DNA from: Paenibacillus sp. R14(2021)
GTDB taxonomy: Bacteria > Bacillota > Bacilli > Paenibacillales > Paenibacillaceae
Reading direction: 5' to 3'
DNA: 64,000 nt
NCBI RefSeq assembly: GCF_019431355.1
Contig: NZ_CP080269.1
Span: 5,901,001 to 5,965,000 of the forward strand
Positions 24,491 through 33,045 of the stretch are shown here, one piece after another. A program made the position numbers and the translations under genes. The notes below the pieces were generated by a model. That model searched no databases and had not been told where the DNA came from. It saw nothing but the letters and a program-made list of their open reading frames with translations. How positions within the stretch are numbered: the stretch's first letter is position 1; each line of letters opens with the position of its first letter.

Positions 24491-24496
24491 TACAGT
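24476..24496 (+). promoter_or_regulatory. Operator-like inverted repeat, copy 1
   Basis: TGTAACT, seven bases, then TTACAGT. The arms TGTAA and TTACA are spaced by nine bases, and the site covers the -10 box. The same 21-base layout recurs 79 bases downstream with 16 identical positions. The arms resemble TnrA/GlnR half sites, but those use a seven-base spacer. Confidence 0.55.
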
Positions 24497-24507
24497 AACA
24501 AGAGAAC

Positions 24508-24546
24508 AGGACGACGAGCTAGACCTGCGGATCGTCCTCTCTTTTA
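24508..24546 (+). promoter_or_regulatory. Attenuator-like hairpin in the leader
   Basis: AGGACGA (24508-24514) and TCGTCCT (24532-24538) form a stem followed by CTCTTTT. It starts about 11 bases after the predicted transcription start, so an unattenuated product would be a roughly 50-nucleotide RNA. Confidence 0.5.
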
Positions 24547-24554
24547 AGATATAA

Positions 24555-24575
24555 TGTAACTGGAATTGTTACAGT
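24555..24575 (+). promoter_or_regulatory. Operator-like inverted repeat, copy 2
   Basis: TGTAACT, seven bases, then TTACAGT, placed between the attenuator hairpin and the start codon (24613). It shares 16 of 21 positions with the site at 24476-24496. Its extended arms are TGTAAC/GTTACA. Confidence 0.55.
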
Positions 24576-24612
24576 TCGTGCAATTCGAATCTAATGACGG
24601 GTGGTGCTGACG

Positions 24613-24984
24613 ATGAGCTTTGCAATCAGTGATTGGGTACAAGGCAGAACCAAGGATGGAGAGCTTATTCAAGGGTTTATTACTGCGATTAATGCGGGAC
24701 ACAATGTTGCGAGCGTCTATGTGGTTCAATCCGATAACGATGCTGCCGTAGGCACTACGGTTGCTGTTCTGAGCAGCTGGCTGAAAGAACAGCCAACGCT
24801 GTCGGTGTTGGATTATGAAGAGCCGATCCTTGATTTTATCGAGCTGGCCCTGTCGACGCGGGACTCGGAATGGTTCGAGGAGCTGACGGAGCGGCTTCAT
24901 GCCGTCCTTCAACAAGACGGCAGCGCGGATGACGGCAATACCCCCTTCCTGCCCCATCGCAACCGTCTCGGCCAAATGCGCTAA
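24613..24984 (+). CDS. Small protein with a C-terminal IDEAL-like motif
   Basis: 123 residues from ATG 24613 (a GTG at 24601 is possible), with GGGTGG upstream. The N-terminal 55 residues look like a small beta-barrel (FAISDWVQGRTKDGELIQGFIT, then ASVYVVQSDND). The segment LDFIELALSTRDSEWFEELTERL (about 78-100) fits the IDEAL motif of Firmicutes regulatory proteins such as YpiB: hydrophobic-D/E-x-A-L, then D-x-x-x-F/W-x-x-L. The tail is acidic and probably flexible. The role is unknown; it may be a protein-interaction adaptor. The elaborate leader suggests tight regulation. Confidence 0.6.
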   Translation: MSFAISDWVQGRTKDGELIQGFITAINAGHNVASVYVVQSDNDAAVGTTVAVLSSWLKEQPTLSVLDYEEPILDFIELALSTRDSEWFEELTERLHAVLQQDGSADDGNTPFLPHRNRLGQMR

Positions 24985-25010
24985 GCATGGCGAGGCTCCT
25001 ATAAGAATGG

Positions 25011-25034
25011 CCGGAATTTTCGAATTCCGGTCTA
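25011..25034 (+). terminator. Hairpin after the IDEAL-like gene
   Basis: CCGGAATT (25011-25018) and AATTCCGG (25023-25030) form a perfect stem around a TTCG tetraloop. The T tract after it is poor. Confidence 0.45.
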
Positions 25035-25097
25035 TTCGTCGTTCCTGTCTTCCTCTAAAATAAGGAGAAAACACACCGGACTCGGGAGGCTCCGCCC

Positions 25098-25967
25098 ATG
25101 GGTTTAAGGCTTCTGATCCATAACCGATATCTAAGGATCGAGCATATTGCGACAAATCACCAGAAGAAACGAATAGGTACGCTGAACAGCCGGCATCGTC
25201 ATCCCGTCTTTCATCTGATGTACATCCTGGACGGCGAAGGCAGCTTCCATCTGAATGATCGCGTAACGCGCGCGATGCCTGGCTGCCTGTATATCATCAG
25301 CCCGAATGAGTGGCATCAATTCTATGCCGATGAAGCTAAGCGGCTTCATAATTTGGAATGCACCTTTATGCTGCGAAGCGAAGATCATGCACCCGCGGAA
25401 GTCGATTTCTTCGCATGGTTCGAGGAGAAACGGGGCATTGCAGTTCCTGCGGCGCTTCGGGACGAACCTATTGACGTACCGGTGCAGCTGCGGCCATTCC
25501 TGCTCGAGGGCTTTAACCGGCTGCTGGATCCAGGCAATCGCTATGTGACGGCTGAGCATATGTCACTCATGACGCTCGATTTGGCGCTGCGGGTCGAAGA
25601 GCTGCTGTGGCAGCTGGTCTCGTCAAGCACAAGTCCGAGCTCCGAGGGCGGTGCCAAAGAAATCGCCGTGCTGCAGCAATATATGGCAGCACATCTCGGG
25701 GATGCCGTTCAGCTGGAGCAGCTCGCTCGTCTCGTGCACTGGACCCCAAATTATTTATGCCGCGTGTTCAAGACCCGAACCGGCTGCACGCCGCTCGCTT
25801 ATTTGCAGCGCCTGCGCATGACGGAAGCCGAGAAGCTGCTGCTGTACACGGATCTACCGGTGTTTACGGTTGCGGACATGCTGGGCTACGAGGACCCGTC
25901 TTATTTTGCGCGGCTGTTCAAACGTTATTACGGGCGCGCGCCAAGCGTATACCGCACAGGAGGATAA
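25098..25967 (+). CDS. AraC-family transcriptional regulator
   Basis: 289 residues; ATG after CGGGAGG. An N-terminal cupin-type ligand domain (HRHPVFHLMYILDGEGSFHLND, PGCLYIISPNEWHQFY) is followed by two helix-turn-helix units (LEQLARLVHWTPNYLCRVFKTRTG and VADMLGYEDPSYFARLFKRYYGRAP) at about 200-289. This cytosolic type usually activates the adjacent sugar or oxidation genes when its ligand binds. The likely target is the PhyH-type gene 111 bases downstream. Confidence 0.88.
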   Translation: MGLRLLIHNRYLRIEHIATNHQKKRIGTLNSRHRHPVFHLMYILDGEGSFHLNDRVTRAMPGCLYIISPNEWHQFYADEAKRLHNLECTFMLRSEDHAPAEVDFFAWFEEKRGIAVPAALRDEPIDVPVQLRPFLLEGFNRLLDPGNRYVTAEHMSLMTLDLALRVEELLWQLVSSSTSPSSEGGAKEIAVLQQYMAAHLGDAVQLEQLARLVHWTPNYLCRVFKTRTGCTPLAYLQRLRMTEAEKLLLYTDLPVFTVADMLGYEDPSYFARLFKRYYGRAPSVYRTGG

Positions 25968-26000
25968 GATCGTCCGCATGCGGCGTTGTTTTATCCCTTC

Positions 26001-26016
26001 AAGGAAGCGCTTTCGA
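26001..26016 (+). promoter_or_regulatory. cre-like palindrome before the PhyH gene
   Basis: AAGGAAGCGCTTTCGA matches the cre consensus with two mismatches and has a symmetric GAAGCGCTTTC core. It lies 62 bases before the start codon. Confidence 0.4.
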
Positions 26017-26077
26017 CTGTTACGATAAGAGCAGTAAGAAAGGCGCAATGGATATCAGTCCTTGGAGGTCGGCCAAC

Positions 26078-26956
26078 ATGCGGTTAACTGTCGAACAAAT
26101 CATTACCTATCAAACGGAAGGTTATTTGATCGTGCCTGATGTCTTAAGCCGCGAAGCGCTTCGCCCGGTAATTGAGGAGCTGGAAAGGGAAATTGATGCG
26201 CGCGCCAGAAGGCTCTACGCGGAGGGGAAACTGAGCGAATTGCACGAAGACGAGCCGTTCGAACGCAGATATGCGCGGCTGTACGATCAGTGCCGGGAGT
26301 TTGCCGGCGGCCTTGATATCGCGGATTACCTGGGTGAAGCGATGTTCCGGCATCTCGGGAACGAGCAGCTGCTGGACGTTGCGGAATGTTTGCTCGGAAG
26401 CGAGCTCAGCTGCAATCCCATTCAGCATGTGCGCGCGAAGCTGCCGTCGCGATCGACAAGCGGCGAACCGGATTATTTTCAAAATGTCCCTTGGCATCAG
26501 GATTGCGCTGTCACCACGCAGGATTCCGAAGCCTCGGAAATTATCACGTTCTGGATGCCGCTCGTGGATGCAACGGAAGAGACGGGCTGCATGGAAATCA
26601 TGCCGCGCGTGTTCAAGCAAGGCTATATCAACCATCGTGCCGAAGGCGGCACGACGATTGACCCCGTCAAGCTTCCGGACGTGGAGCCCATTCTAGCGGC
26701 CTGCACGAAAGGCAGTCTTGTCATCATGAACAAATATACACCGCATCGCGGCATCAGCAACAGGTCGGACATCATCAGATGGTCAATTGACCTGCGCTAT
26801 CACAAAACAGGAGCCAATTCCGGACGCTCGTTCCAGCCGTCCTTCCCTGTGCGAAGCGCCTCCAGGCCGGAAAGCGTCCTTACCGATTGGGCCGAATGGC
26901 GCCGCATGTGGCAGGCTGCCAAAGAGGTGAAAGGAAGAAAGCTGCACCGGGTCTAG
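26078..26956 (+). CDS. Phytanoyl-CoA dioxygenase (PhyH)-family oxygenase
   Basis: 292 residues from ATG 26078, about 9 bases after TTGGAGGT; ATG 26048 is an alternative. It is an Fe(II)/2-oxoglutarate oxygenase: the metal triad is His140 and Asp142 in VPWHQDCAV and His223 in YTPHRGISNRS, and Arg234 (IIRWSIDLRY) would bind 2-oxoglutarate. DYFQNVPWHQD and FWMPLVDATEETGCMEIMPR are family hallmarks. Substrates in bacterial relatives are diverse. Flanking AraC genes and the sugar isomerase suggest a small accessory catabolic unit. A hairpin around the stop (26948-26970) lacks a T tract. Confidence 0.87.
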   Translation: MRLTVEQIITYQTEGYLIVPDVLSREALRPVIEELEREIDARARRLYAEGKLSELHEDEPFERRYARLYDQCREFAGGLDIADYLGEAMFRHLGNEQLLDVAECLLGSELSCNPIQHVRAKLPSRSTSGEPDYFQNVPWHQDCAVTTQDSEASEIITFWMPLVDATEETGCMEIMPRVFKQGYINHRAEGGTTIDPVKLPDVEPILAACTKGSLVIMNKYTPHRGISNRSDIIRWSIDLRYHKTGANSGRSFQPSFPVRSASRPESVLTDWAEWRRMWQAAKEVKGRKLHRV

Positions 26957-26997
26957 GGGGTGAAGACCCGATTCGGACGCAGGCTGTTTATCTTCCC

Positions 26998-27867
26998 TTA
27001 GCTAGGCCGCTTCGCCTTACGGTATGCGAGCGGGGCCATGCCCTTGCGTTCCCGGAAGATTTTGACGAATGTCTTGTACGAGCCGAAGCCCACTTCAAGC
27101 GCGACCTCGATGACGCTGTAATCGGTGGAGACGAGCAGGGAGCTGGCATGACGCAGACGCAGGTCCTGCAGGAAATGAAGAAACGTCTGCCCAGTCTTCT
27201 CCTTGATGACCTCGCTGATGCGCGAGACGCTCATGCCGAATAAGCCGGACAGCTGAGAGAGCGTCAGATTATCCTGGTAATTGCGGTGAATATGATGGAT
27301 GATCGGCCAGACGGAAGCACCGCTCTTGCCTGGCCTAAGCGGCGTCTCGGGGACCAGCTGATGCCTCCTGCGTTCGCGGTCGAAGCAGATGAGCAGCTCT
27401 TTCAACCGTGCCTGCAGCATGGTCAGCCGCCAAGCGTCATCCCCTTGATATTCGCGCATCATATCTTCGATGAGAAACCGTGTCCGCTCAGCCATCGCAC
27501 CCGTAAACGTCATGTAAGGCGCCATCGCGCTTGGTTCGACCAAGTCGGACAAGCCGTCGCCTTGGCCGCCGGCATCCATGAGCAAATCCATGCTGAACAT
27601 GCAGTTGTACAACACGAGCGTGCTTCCCGGTTCCGTAAATAGCTCATGCACCTGGTAAGGCTGAACGAACGTGAACGTGCCGGGTACCATTTCGTGCCGG
27701 ACATTGTTGATGAGCTCCGAGCCTCTGCCCTTAATGACATAGGACAGCTCCAGGAAGTCATGCCGATGCGCCGGATAGCCGCGCTCCAGGGAATGAAGCC
27801 CGATATGAAAGGGAAAGGTCGAGTCCGCGTTCGGGTAGGTTTTCAGATAAGCTGGAAAATGAGTCAT
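26998..27867 (-). CDS. AraC-family transcriptional regulator
   Basis: 289 residues; ATG after GGAGGATCC on the minus strand. The N-terminal cupin (FPFHIGLHSLERGYPAHRHDFLELSYVIKGRGSELI) senses the ligand, and the C-terminal pair of helix-turn-helix units (LSQLSGLFGMSVSRISEVIKEKTG; VIEVALEVGFGSYKTFVKIFRERKG) binds DNA. It is convergent with the PhyH gene and divergent from the TIM-barrel isomerase, its most likely target. The shared 203-base upstream region carries a symmetric ATGAT..ATCAT element. Confidence 0.88.
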   Translation of the reverse strand: MTHFPAYLKTYPNADSTFPFHIGLHSLERGYPAHRHDFLELSYVIKGRGSELINNVRHEMVPGTFTFVQPYQVHELFTEPGSTLVLYNCMFSMDLLMDAGGQGDGLSDLVEPSAMAPYMTFTGAMAERTRFLIEDMMREYQGDDAWRLTMLQARLKELLICFDRERRRHQLVPETPLRPGKSGASVWPIIHHIHRNYQDNLTLSQLSGLFGMSVSRISEVIKEKTGQTFLHFLQDLRLRHASSLLVSTDYSVIEVALEVGFGSYKTFVKIFRERKGMAPLAYRKAKRPS

Positions 27868-27929
27868 CGTTTCTTTGGATCCTCCGAAGAAATGGGACGT
27901 TTATCGAAATATGAGACAAGCTTTTTTCT

Positions 27930-27946
27930 ATGATTTACTTTATCAT
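27930..27946. promoter_or_regulatory. Inverted repeat in the AraC/isomerase divergent region
   Basis: ATGAT, seven bases, ATCAT: a 17-base dyad in AT-rich sequence between the two divergent starts. It could be a regulator site; no other evidence. Confidence 0.3.
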
Positions 27947-28070
27947 AAATACGTCATATGCGTTATTGTGCGTCTGAGCTGTTTACGTGCATGACGCGAT
28001 TTGAGAATCATCCCGTATGGACCATGAAGTGAAGCTGGACTGGAACTTATAAGAATCGGAGGCTGAACTT

Positions 28071-28910
28071 ATGTTAAGAGGACTTTCCCATGCCGGACTC
28101 GGCAATATCGGCAGCGACGAGCAATTCATTGCACTCGCCCATGAATACGGTTTTCAAACGGTCGACATTGATGCCAAAGGGCTGATCGACCGTAACGGCG
28201 TGGACGGAGCGCGCGAGCTGCTGGCTCGCCATAACATCACCATGGGTGCGTTCGGCTTGTCGGTGGACTGGCGTACGACGGACGAGTCGTTCCGTGCCGG
28301 CTTGGCACGGCTGTCCGAGGAAGCGGCTGCAGCGGCGGCGCTTGGCTGTCAAGTTTGCTGCACTTACGTACTGCCTGCGACGGATTACAAGGCCGCGCAT
28401 TTTATGGTGCTGGCAACCCGCAGGCTCCGTATCTGCGCGCAAATTCTCGGCGCTTACGGTATTCGTCTCGGTCTTGAGTTCGTCGGCCCGCATCATCTGC
28501 GCACGGCATGGGCCAACCCGTTCCTGTGGACGATGCACGAGACGCTGGATTGGATCGACGCCATCGGCGAGCCGAATGTCGGCCTCCTGTTCGACTCGTA
28601 TCACTGGTACACGAACGGCCATACCGTTGCGGACATCGAAGCGTTGACGCCGGATCGGCTCGTTCACGTGCACATCAACGATGCGCCGGACGTGCCTGTC
28701 GAGGATGCGCGCGACAACGGAAGAATTTATCCGGGCGAAGGGGTCATTGACCTGGCCGGATTCCTCCGTGCCCTGAGCGCCATTGGCTATAAAGGCTCCG
28801 TATCGCAGGAGATTTTGACGGCCGAAGCGCCGTCAGCTTCGCCAACGGAGCTACTGGCTCGTTCCAAAGCCGGCTTCGACAAGGTGTATAGAGCGGCAGG
28901 TTTGGCTTAG
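28071..28910 (+). CDS. Xylose-isomerase-like TIM-barrel sugar phosphate isomerase/epimerase
   Basis: 279 residues; ATG after CGGAGG. The AP-endonuclease-2/IolE-like barrel carries divalent-metal ligands at the expected strands: Glu in IRLGLEFVGPHH, Asp and His in VGLLFDSYHWYTNG, His in DRLVHVHINDAP, and Glu in SVSQEIL. Such enzymes isomerise or epimerise keto-sugars or inositol derivatives in the cytosol. It is divergent from an AraC regulator, which probably controls it. A terminator follows. The specific substrate cannot be read from sequence. Confidence 0.85.
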   Translation: MLRGLSHAGLGNIGSDEQFIALAHEYGFQTVDIDAKGLIDRNGVDGARELLARHNITMGAFGLSVDWRTTDESFRAGLARLSEEAAAAAALGCQVCCTYVLPATDYKAAHFMVLATRRLRICAQILGAYGIRLGLEFVGPHHLRTAWANPFLWTMHETLDWIDAIGEPNVGLLFDSYHWYTNGHTVADIEALTPDRLVHVHINDAPDVPVEDARDNGRIYPGEGVIDLAGFLRALSAIGYKGSVSQEILTAEAPSASPTELLARSKAGFDKVYRAAGLA

Positions 28911-28932
28911 CCTAATCTCTCGATTCAGCGTG

Positions 28933-28975
28933 ATCCCGTTTCAATCTGCGGCAAGCGGGTTGAACGGGATTTTTT
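28933..28975 (+). terminator. Rho-independent terminator of the isomerase gene
   Basis: ATCCCGTTTCAA (28933-28944) pairs with TTGAACGGGAT (28960-28970) with one bulge, followed by TTTTT. Confidence 0.7.
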
Positions 28976-29078
28976 CGCGAGGCATGAATTTGCAGAAGAA
29001 CGTCAGGTGCCGATCAAAATTTGCTTCCATCTATGCTACAATTAGAACAAGGAATCCGAATCAAGGTAGGGGAAACGC

Positions 29079-29654
29079 ATGGACGTCATAACAGCGATTC
29101 ACACAAGAAGAAGCATGGGGAAAGTTACGCAGGAGCCGATCGCCAAAGAGACGATCGAGCAAATTTTGGAGGCCGGCGTTTGGGCGCCGAACCATCGATT
29201 GACGGAGCCATGGCGGTTCTTCGTCTTGACGGGCGATGGACGAAACAAGCTTGGCGAGGCGCTCGGTGCCATCGCGATAGCGAATGAACCAGAAGACGCG
29301 ATCCCGGCAGAAAGGGAAGCGAGGCTCGAAGGCGCGATGAAAAAAGCGCACCGCGCGCCGGTCATCATTGGCGCAGCTGTTGTACCGTCGGATAGACGCG
29401 ACGTGATCGAGCTGGAGGAATACGGCGCGGTGAATGCGGCCATTCAGAATATGCTGCTGGCTATCCACGCCCTAGGACTCGGCGCTATTTGGCGCAGCGG
29501 CGAGCCTTGCTACAATCCGATCATGAACGATTGCTTCGGCTTGCGGCCGCAGGACAAGATGCTGGGCTTCATCTATCTTGGCGTACCCGATATGGAGACG
29601 CCTGCAGCGAGACGGGCGCCGGCGGCTTCGAAGACGACCTGGATCGACAACTAA
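29079..29654 (+). CDS. Nitroreductase-family FMN oxidoreductase
   Basis: 191 residues; ATG after AAGGTAGGGGAA. The FMN-binding elements of the family are in place: TRRSMGKV near the N-terminus (phosphate contact), APNHRLTEPWRFFVLTG, and the C-terminal GLGAIWRSGEPCYNP followed by LRPQDKMLGFIYLGVPD. It is a dimeric cytosolic enzyme of the YdjA/NfnB type that reduces quinones or nitro compounds with NAD(P)H. The terminator between it and the convergent GH gene serves both strands. The physiological substrate is unknown. Confidence 0.88.
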   Translation: MDVITAIHTRRSMGKVTQEPIAKETIEQILEAGVWAPNHRLTEPWRFFVLTGDGRNKLGEALGAIAIANEPEDAIPAEREARLEGAMKKAHRAPVIIGAAVVPSDRRDVIELEEYGAVNAAIQNMLLAIHALGLGAIWRSGEPCYNPIMNDCFGLRPQDKMLGFIYLGVPDMETPAARRAPAASKTTWIDN

Positions 29655-29659
29655 ACGAG

Positions 29660-29703
29660 AAAGAGGCGAGCAGCGGTTGATCCGCATGCTCGCCTCTTTT
29701 TGC
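29660..29703. terminator. Bidirectional terminator
   Basis: AAAGAGGCGAGC (29660-29671) and GCTCGCCTCTTT (29688-29699), with inner GCGG/CCGC pairing. T-rich on the + side; A-rich upstream (ACGAGAAAG), which reads as a short T run on the - side. It ends the nitroreductase gene and the convergent glycoside hydrolase gene. Confidence 0.75.
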
Positions 29704-29714
29704 GTTTACTTGCC

Positions 29715-32700
29715 TTATTTCACGGTGATGCTGACTTCCTGCGGACGGTAGACTGCCAGCAGTTTGCCGTCGGCATCGGCGGCGAACATAACGGTTCGCT
29801 CCTGCGGAAGGTCGAAGGCATAGCCCGTGCCGGTCTTCGGATCGCGGACTTCAACCGCGGCATCGCAGCCGAATTCCGAGACGAAGATATAGAGCGAGCC
29901 GGCTGCGAAGGACAGCTTGCGCCCGTATACGCCTGGCAGGTCGCCGGCGAGCAGCCACTCCAGCTCCGATTCAACGCCGGCTTGCGAGAGCGCGGCTTCA
30001 TAGACGGCTTGCAGCGGCTCCAGCCGTTCGTTAAGCTCAAGCGGAAGCGGGCAGTAGAGCAGGCGGCCTGCGCCGAGCGCGATTTCCGCCAGCTCTGCAG
30101 GGCCTTTGGCTCCGTTTGCCGGCAAGCCTTTGCAGCTGTCCGCAATGCGCGTACCGCCGAAAGAGACGGGCAGGAGCCTGCCGCCGAGCTCTAGGAGCTC
30201 CTCGCGGAGCAGATTGCCTACGGCGCCAAGGCCAAGCGCATCCGCTTGGCGCTGTGCCGGACGCCAGTACTCGTCAAGCCCCAGCGGGCCAGTGAAGAGC
30301 AGCGTCCCGCCATGCGTCTTCACATGTGTCGTCAACGCTTCAAGTGCCGCGCCGCTGAAATTATGCGCGCTTGGCACGATAATAAGCTTTGGCTTCGTAG
30401 CCGCGAGTGCATCCAGCTGATATTCGCCCAGTCCGAAGGCATGCACGTTCATCGTGTACGACAGCGTGCGAATGGCGCGTGTAGTAGCAGCGAACGCGAG
30501 CTTCCGGTTGGAGAAGTCGTTGGAATACGGGAAAATAACGGCGACTTCTTCCAGCTTCCTGTCCTCGAACAGGTCGCGGATCTCGGCCATGAAGGAGCCG
30601 AAGTCATACGATACGGCTGCTTCCGGCTTCTCCGTGCCATCTGCGCGAAGCGCGCCGATGTTGGATTCATTGACATTGTTCATATAGAAGTTGATATTCC
30701 ATATCCACTGGACCGCACCTGCGCCACCAGTCGAGAAGGCGTAAGCGTACTTGCGCTCGAGAATGTTGCGCAGCTCTTCTTCGCTTCGTTTCGCGCGGCC
30801 GTCCGGCGTTTCCACGTACATGATACCGGTCTCCTGAATGAGATTCGGCTTATCCGGCGCTTTCGTGAAGACGCCGTCCCAGACGAGATCGTCCATTTTC
30901 CACCAGGAGTGAACGGTCGTATAGTCGACTTCTTCCGCGTAGAAGAACGGAGAAGGACGTTGACCGCCAAGACCTTCGTCTTGACCGACCGTTACGAGCT
31001 GCTTCGGTTGAATGGAGCGGATCGTATCGATCAGCTGCGATGCCCAGCGGTTGTGCATGTCCATCGTGAAGAGCGTGTAGTCGAGCCAAGTACCACCGCG
31101 TTTCGCGAGCATTTCGGTCGTATTAAAGTTGATGTCGCTTGCTTCAGGCAGCGTGACAGCTTCGAAGGAAGGCAGCTCCGCCGGCGTCATGTTCCAGCGC
31201 TCCTGCAGCAGCGTAATCGAACCATGACGCTTCCGCAGCCATTCGATATAGGCGGCTTTCTCGAAACCGTCCTGCGCGGAGCGCGGGCCGCTGAAGATCC
31301 GTTTGGGATCGAACATCGACGGCTCGTTGATCAGATCCCAGTGTACATGCGCCGAATCCTTGTGACGGGAGACGACGGCAGTGATGAACCGTTTCTGCGC
31401 TTCTACGCTGCGCGGATCGAGATAAGGGTTGACCCCCTGCCACGTCTCCGGTGTGAAGGCGAAGAAATTGAATGTCACCTCTAGGTCATAGCGCTTCGCG
31501 GTTAAGAAGAACGCGTCGATTGCGCGAAGCACTTCCTCGTAAGGATGGCCGTCGACAAACATGACGCTGCGCCAAGCCGTCCATACACCTGTGCGGATGG
31601 AGTTGATACCCGCACGTTTCATCTGCGCCATGTCCCGGTCCCATACGGCTGCGTTCGGCAGAAACAGGAATTTGCGCGCGACGTCGCTCGTCATGTACGT
31701 CATGCCGACGATCGGCAGCGGCCTGCCGTTCTTGCGGAAATAGTCGCGGTCGCACGAGATCATCTCGCCGGCCTGCAGCAGCTCGCGGTCCATTCCCCAG
31801 AAGCCTTGGCGAAGCAGACGGCGCTCGCCCGAAGGAGACACGGCTTCGCATTCCACCGCATAGAAGCCTGCTTCCGCGTCCAGCGGTGTGACGATCCGCT
31901 GAATGACCAGCTCGCGGCCGATCTCAAGAACTGCTTCCGTACTCCATACCTGCGTAAATTCGCCGTTATCGTAGTTGAACAATGGCTCGGGCTCGTTCAC
32001 CGTGCTGTGGTTGGCCTTCAGTACACGCAGCTTGAAGCTCCATGCCGCGGTCGATGCGCTGATGCGCTCCGTGCGCGACTGCAGCAGCTGTTGGCCTTGC
32101 AGCATCAGAACCGGAAGCTCGCCAAGCTCGTAAGAGCCGTAATTGGGCTTCAGCCATAATTCCGTAACGCCTTTCGCCGTAAAATCCGCCCATGCGGCAA
32201 GTGCCTCTGCGCCGCTGCCGGACCAGAAGCCGGAACGAATCGGCTGGTTGATGAAGATCATCCGGCTTCCGCCGAACGGGCCTTTCGTATGCTCGAGCAG
32301 CACGGCGGGCGCCGAACGTTCGCGGGCCAAGCCGTCGCCGCTGATGCCTTTAAGAAGCGGGTAGATGTGCGCATCGATCGGGCCGCTCGAGCCAAGCTCC
32401 CCTGGGCAATCGTCGGTTCGCGATACGTGCAGGACGAGACCGTAAGTCGGCTCAATCTCGAAGAGGGCTTCATAGCCTTCGAAGATCGGAATATCGCGGT
32501 GATGCCTCAAGCTGGCGATGCCATCGACACCGACAGGAAGCGCCTCATGAATATGCAGCTGCTGATGATAAGCGGTTTGGTCAGGCTCAGCCGTCCAGCT
32601 TCCTGTCGAACCCGTAACCGGCGTCTTGAAGGGGGCGCCGCCTGCGGCAAGAAGCCCTTTGCCTTGGCTGACATGTGCCAGAATGGCCGGCCACGCCGAT

Positions 32701-32879
32701 TTCGGGAAGTACGGGCCATGCAGATGGACATAAGCGGCCGCGCCTCCGTTCAGCGCTTCCTCGAGCTCGGATGCATCGACAATGCGGAAATTTTCTTTGA
32801 GCCTTGCAAGCGCGACCGGATTCGGGCGTTCGCCCGCATAAGGAAAGCTTTCGTCATAAAACAGAACCAAACGGCTCAT
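29715..32879 (-). CDS. Large clan-A glycoside hydrolase, beta-galactosidase-like
   Basis: 1054 residues from the ATG at 32879 (GAGAGG upstream); an extension to 32921 is possible. Residues 1-390 hold a Rossmann/amidotransferase-like part (LVLFYDESFPY, AYVHLHGPYFPKSAW) plus beta-rich sequence. The TIM barrel runs from about 400 to 800, with acid/base Glu in HWDLINEPSMF and probable nucleophile Glu in LIQETGIMY. A second amidotransferase-like domain follows (VIFPYSNDFSNRK, PKLIIVPSAHNFSG, HGGTLLFTGPLG), as in GH42 trimerisation domains. There is no signal peptide, so action is on imported sugars. A LacI gene is divergent. Family assignment beyond clan A is uncertain. Confidence 0.8.
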   Translation of the reverse strand: MSRLVLFYDESFPYAGERPNPVALARLKENFRIVDASELEEALNGGAAAYVHLHGPYFPKSAWPAILAHVSQGKGLLAAGGAPFKTPVTGSTGSWTAEPDQTAYHQQLHIHEALPVGVDGIASLRHHRDIPIFEGYEALFEIEPTYGLVLHVSRTDDCPGELGSSGPIDAHIYPLLKGISGDGLARERSAPAVLLEHTKGPFGGSRMIFINQPIRSGFWSGSGAEALAAWADFTAKGVTELWLKPNYGSYELGELPVLMLQGQQLLQSRTERISASTAAWSFKLRVLKANHSTVNEPEPLFNYDNGEFTQVWSTEAVLEIGRELVIQRIVTPLDAEAGFYAVECEAVSPSGERRLLRQGFWGMDRELLQAGEMISCDRDYFRKNGRPLPIVGMTYMTSDVARKFLFLPNAAVWDRDMAQMKRAGINSIRTGVWTAWRSVMFVDGHPYEEVLRAIDAFFLTAKRYDLEVTFNFFAFTPETWQGVNPYLDPRSVEAQKRFITAVVSRHKDSAHVHWDLINEPSMFDPKRIFSGPRSAQDGFEKAAYIEWLRKRHGSITLLQERWNMTPAELPSFEAVTLPEASDINFNTTEMLAKRGGTWLDYTLFTMDMHNRWASQLIDTIRSIQPKQLVTVGQDEGLGGQRPSPFFYAEEVDYTTVHSWWKMDDLVWDGVFTKAPDKPNLIQETGIMYVETPDGRAKRSEEELRNILERKYAYAFSTGGAGAVQWIWNINFYMNNVNESNIGALRADGTEKPEAAVSYDFGSFMAEIRDLFEDRKLEEVAVIFPYSNDFSNRKLAFAATTRAIRTLSYTMNVHAFGLGEYQLDALAATKPKLIIVPSAHNFSGAALEALTTHVKTHGGTLLFTGPLGLDEYWRPAQRQADALGLGAVGNLLREELLELGGRLLPVSFGGTRIADSCKGLPANGAKGPAELAEIALGAGRLLYCPLPLELNERLEPLQAVYEAALSQAGVESELEWLLAGDLPGVYGRKLSFAAGSLYIFVSEFGCDAAVEVRDPKTGTGYAFDLPQERTVMFAADADGKLLAVYRPQEVSITVK

Positions 32880-33045
32880 AATCGCCACTGCCTCTCGAAT
32901 TAGGAATGATTTCGATGTCATGCTTCTTGTTTTTGTTAGGTTTGTTAGGTGAATCGACTCTTTATCCGCGGCCCACTTTAGAGGTAAACTAGAGAAATGT
33001 CAACACGATTTCCCCTCAATCCCTTCGAAACGGAGAAGCGTCCAA

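Noticed and set aside
24475-24495. TnrA/GlnR box in the IDEAL-gene promoter
   Set aside because: Arms TGTAA/TTACA fit, but the spacer is nine bases instead of the seven in TGTNA-N7-TNACA, and the second copy has the same nine-base spacing.
25607-26077. N-terminal extension of the PhyH frame
   Set aside because: It overlaps the AraC gene in another frame; the SD at 26063 and the family N-terminus favour 26078.
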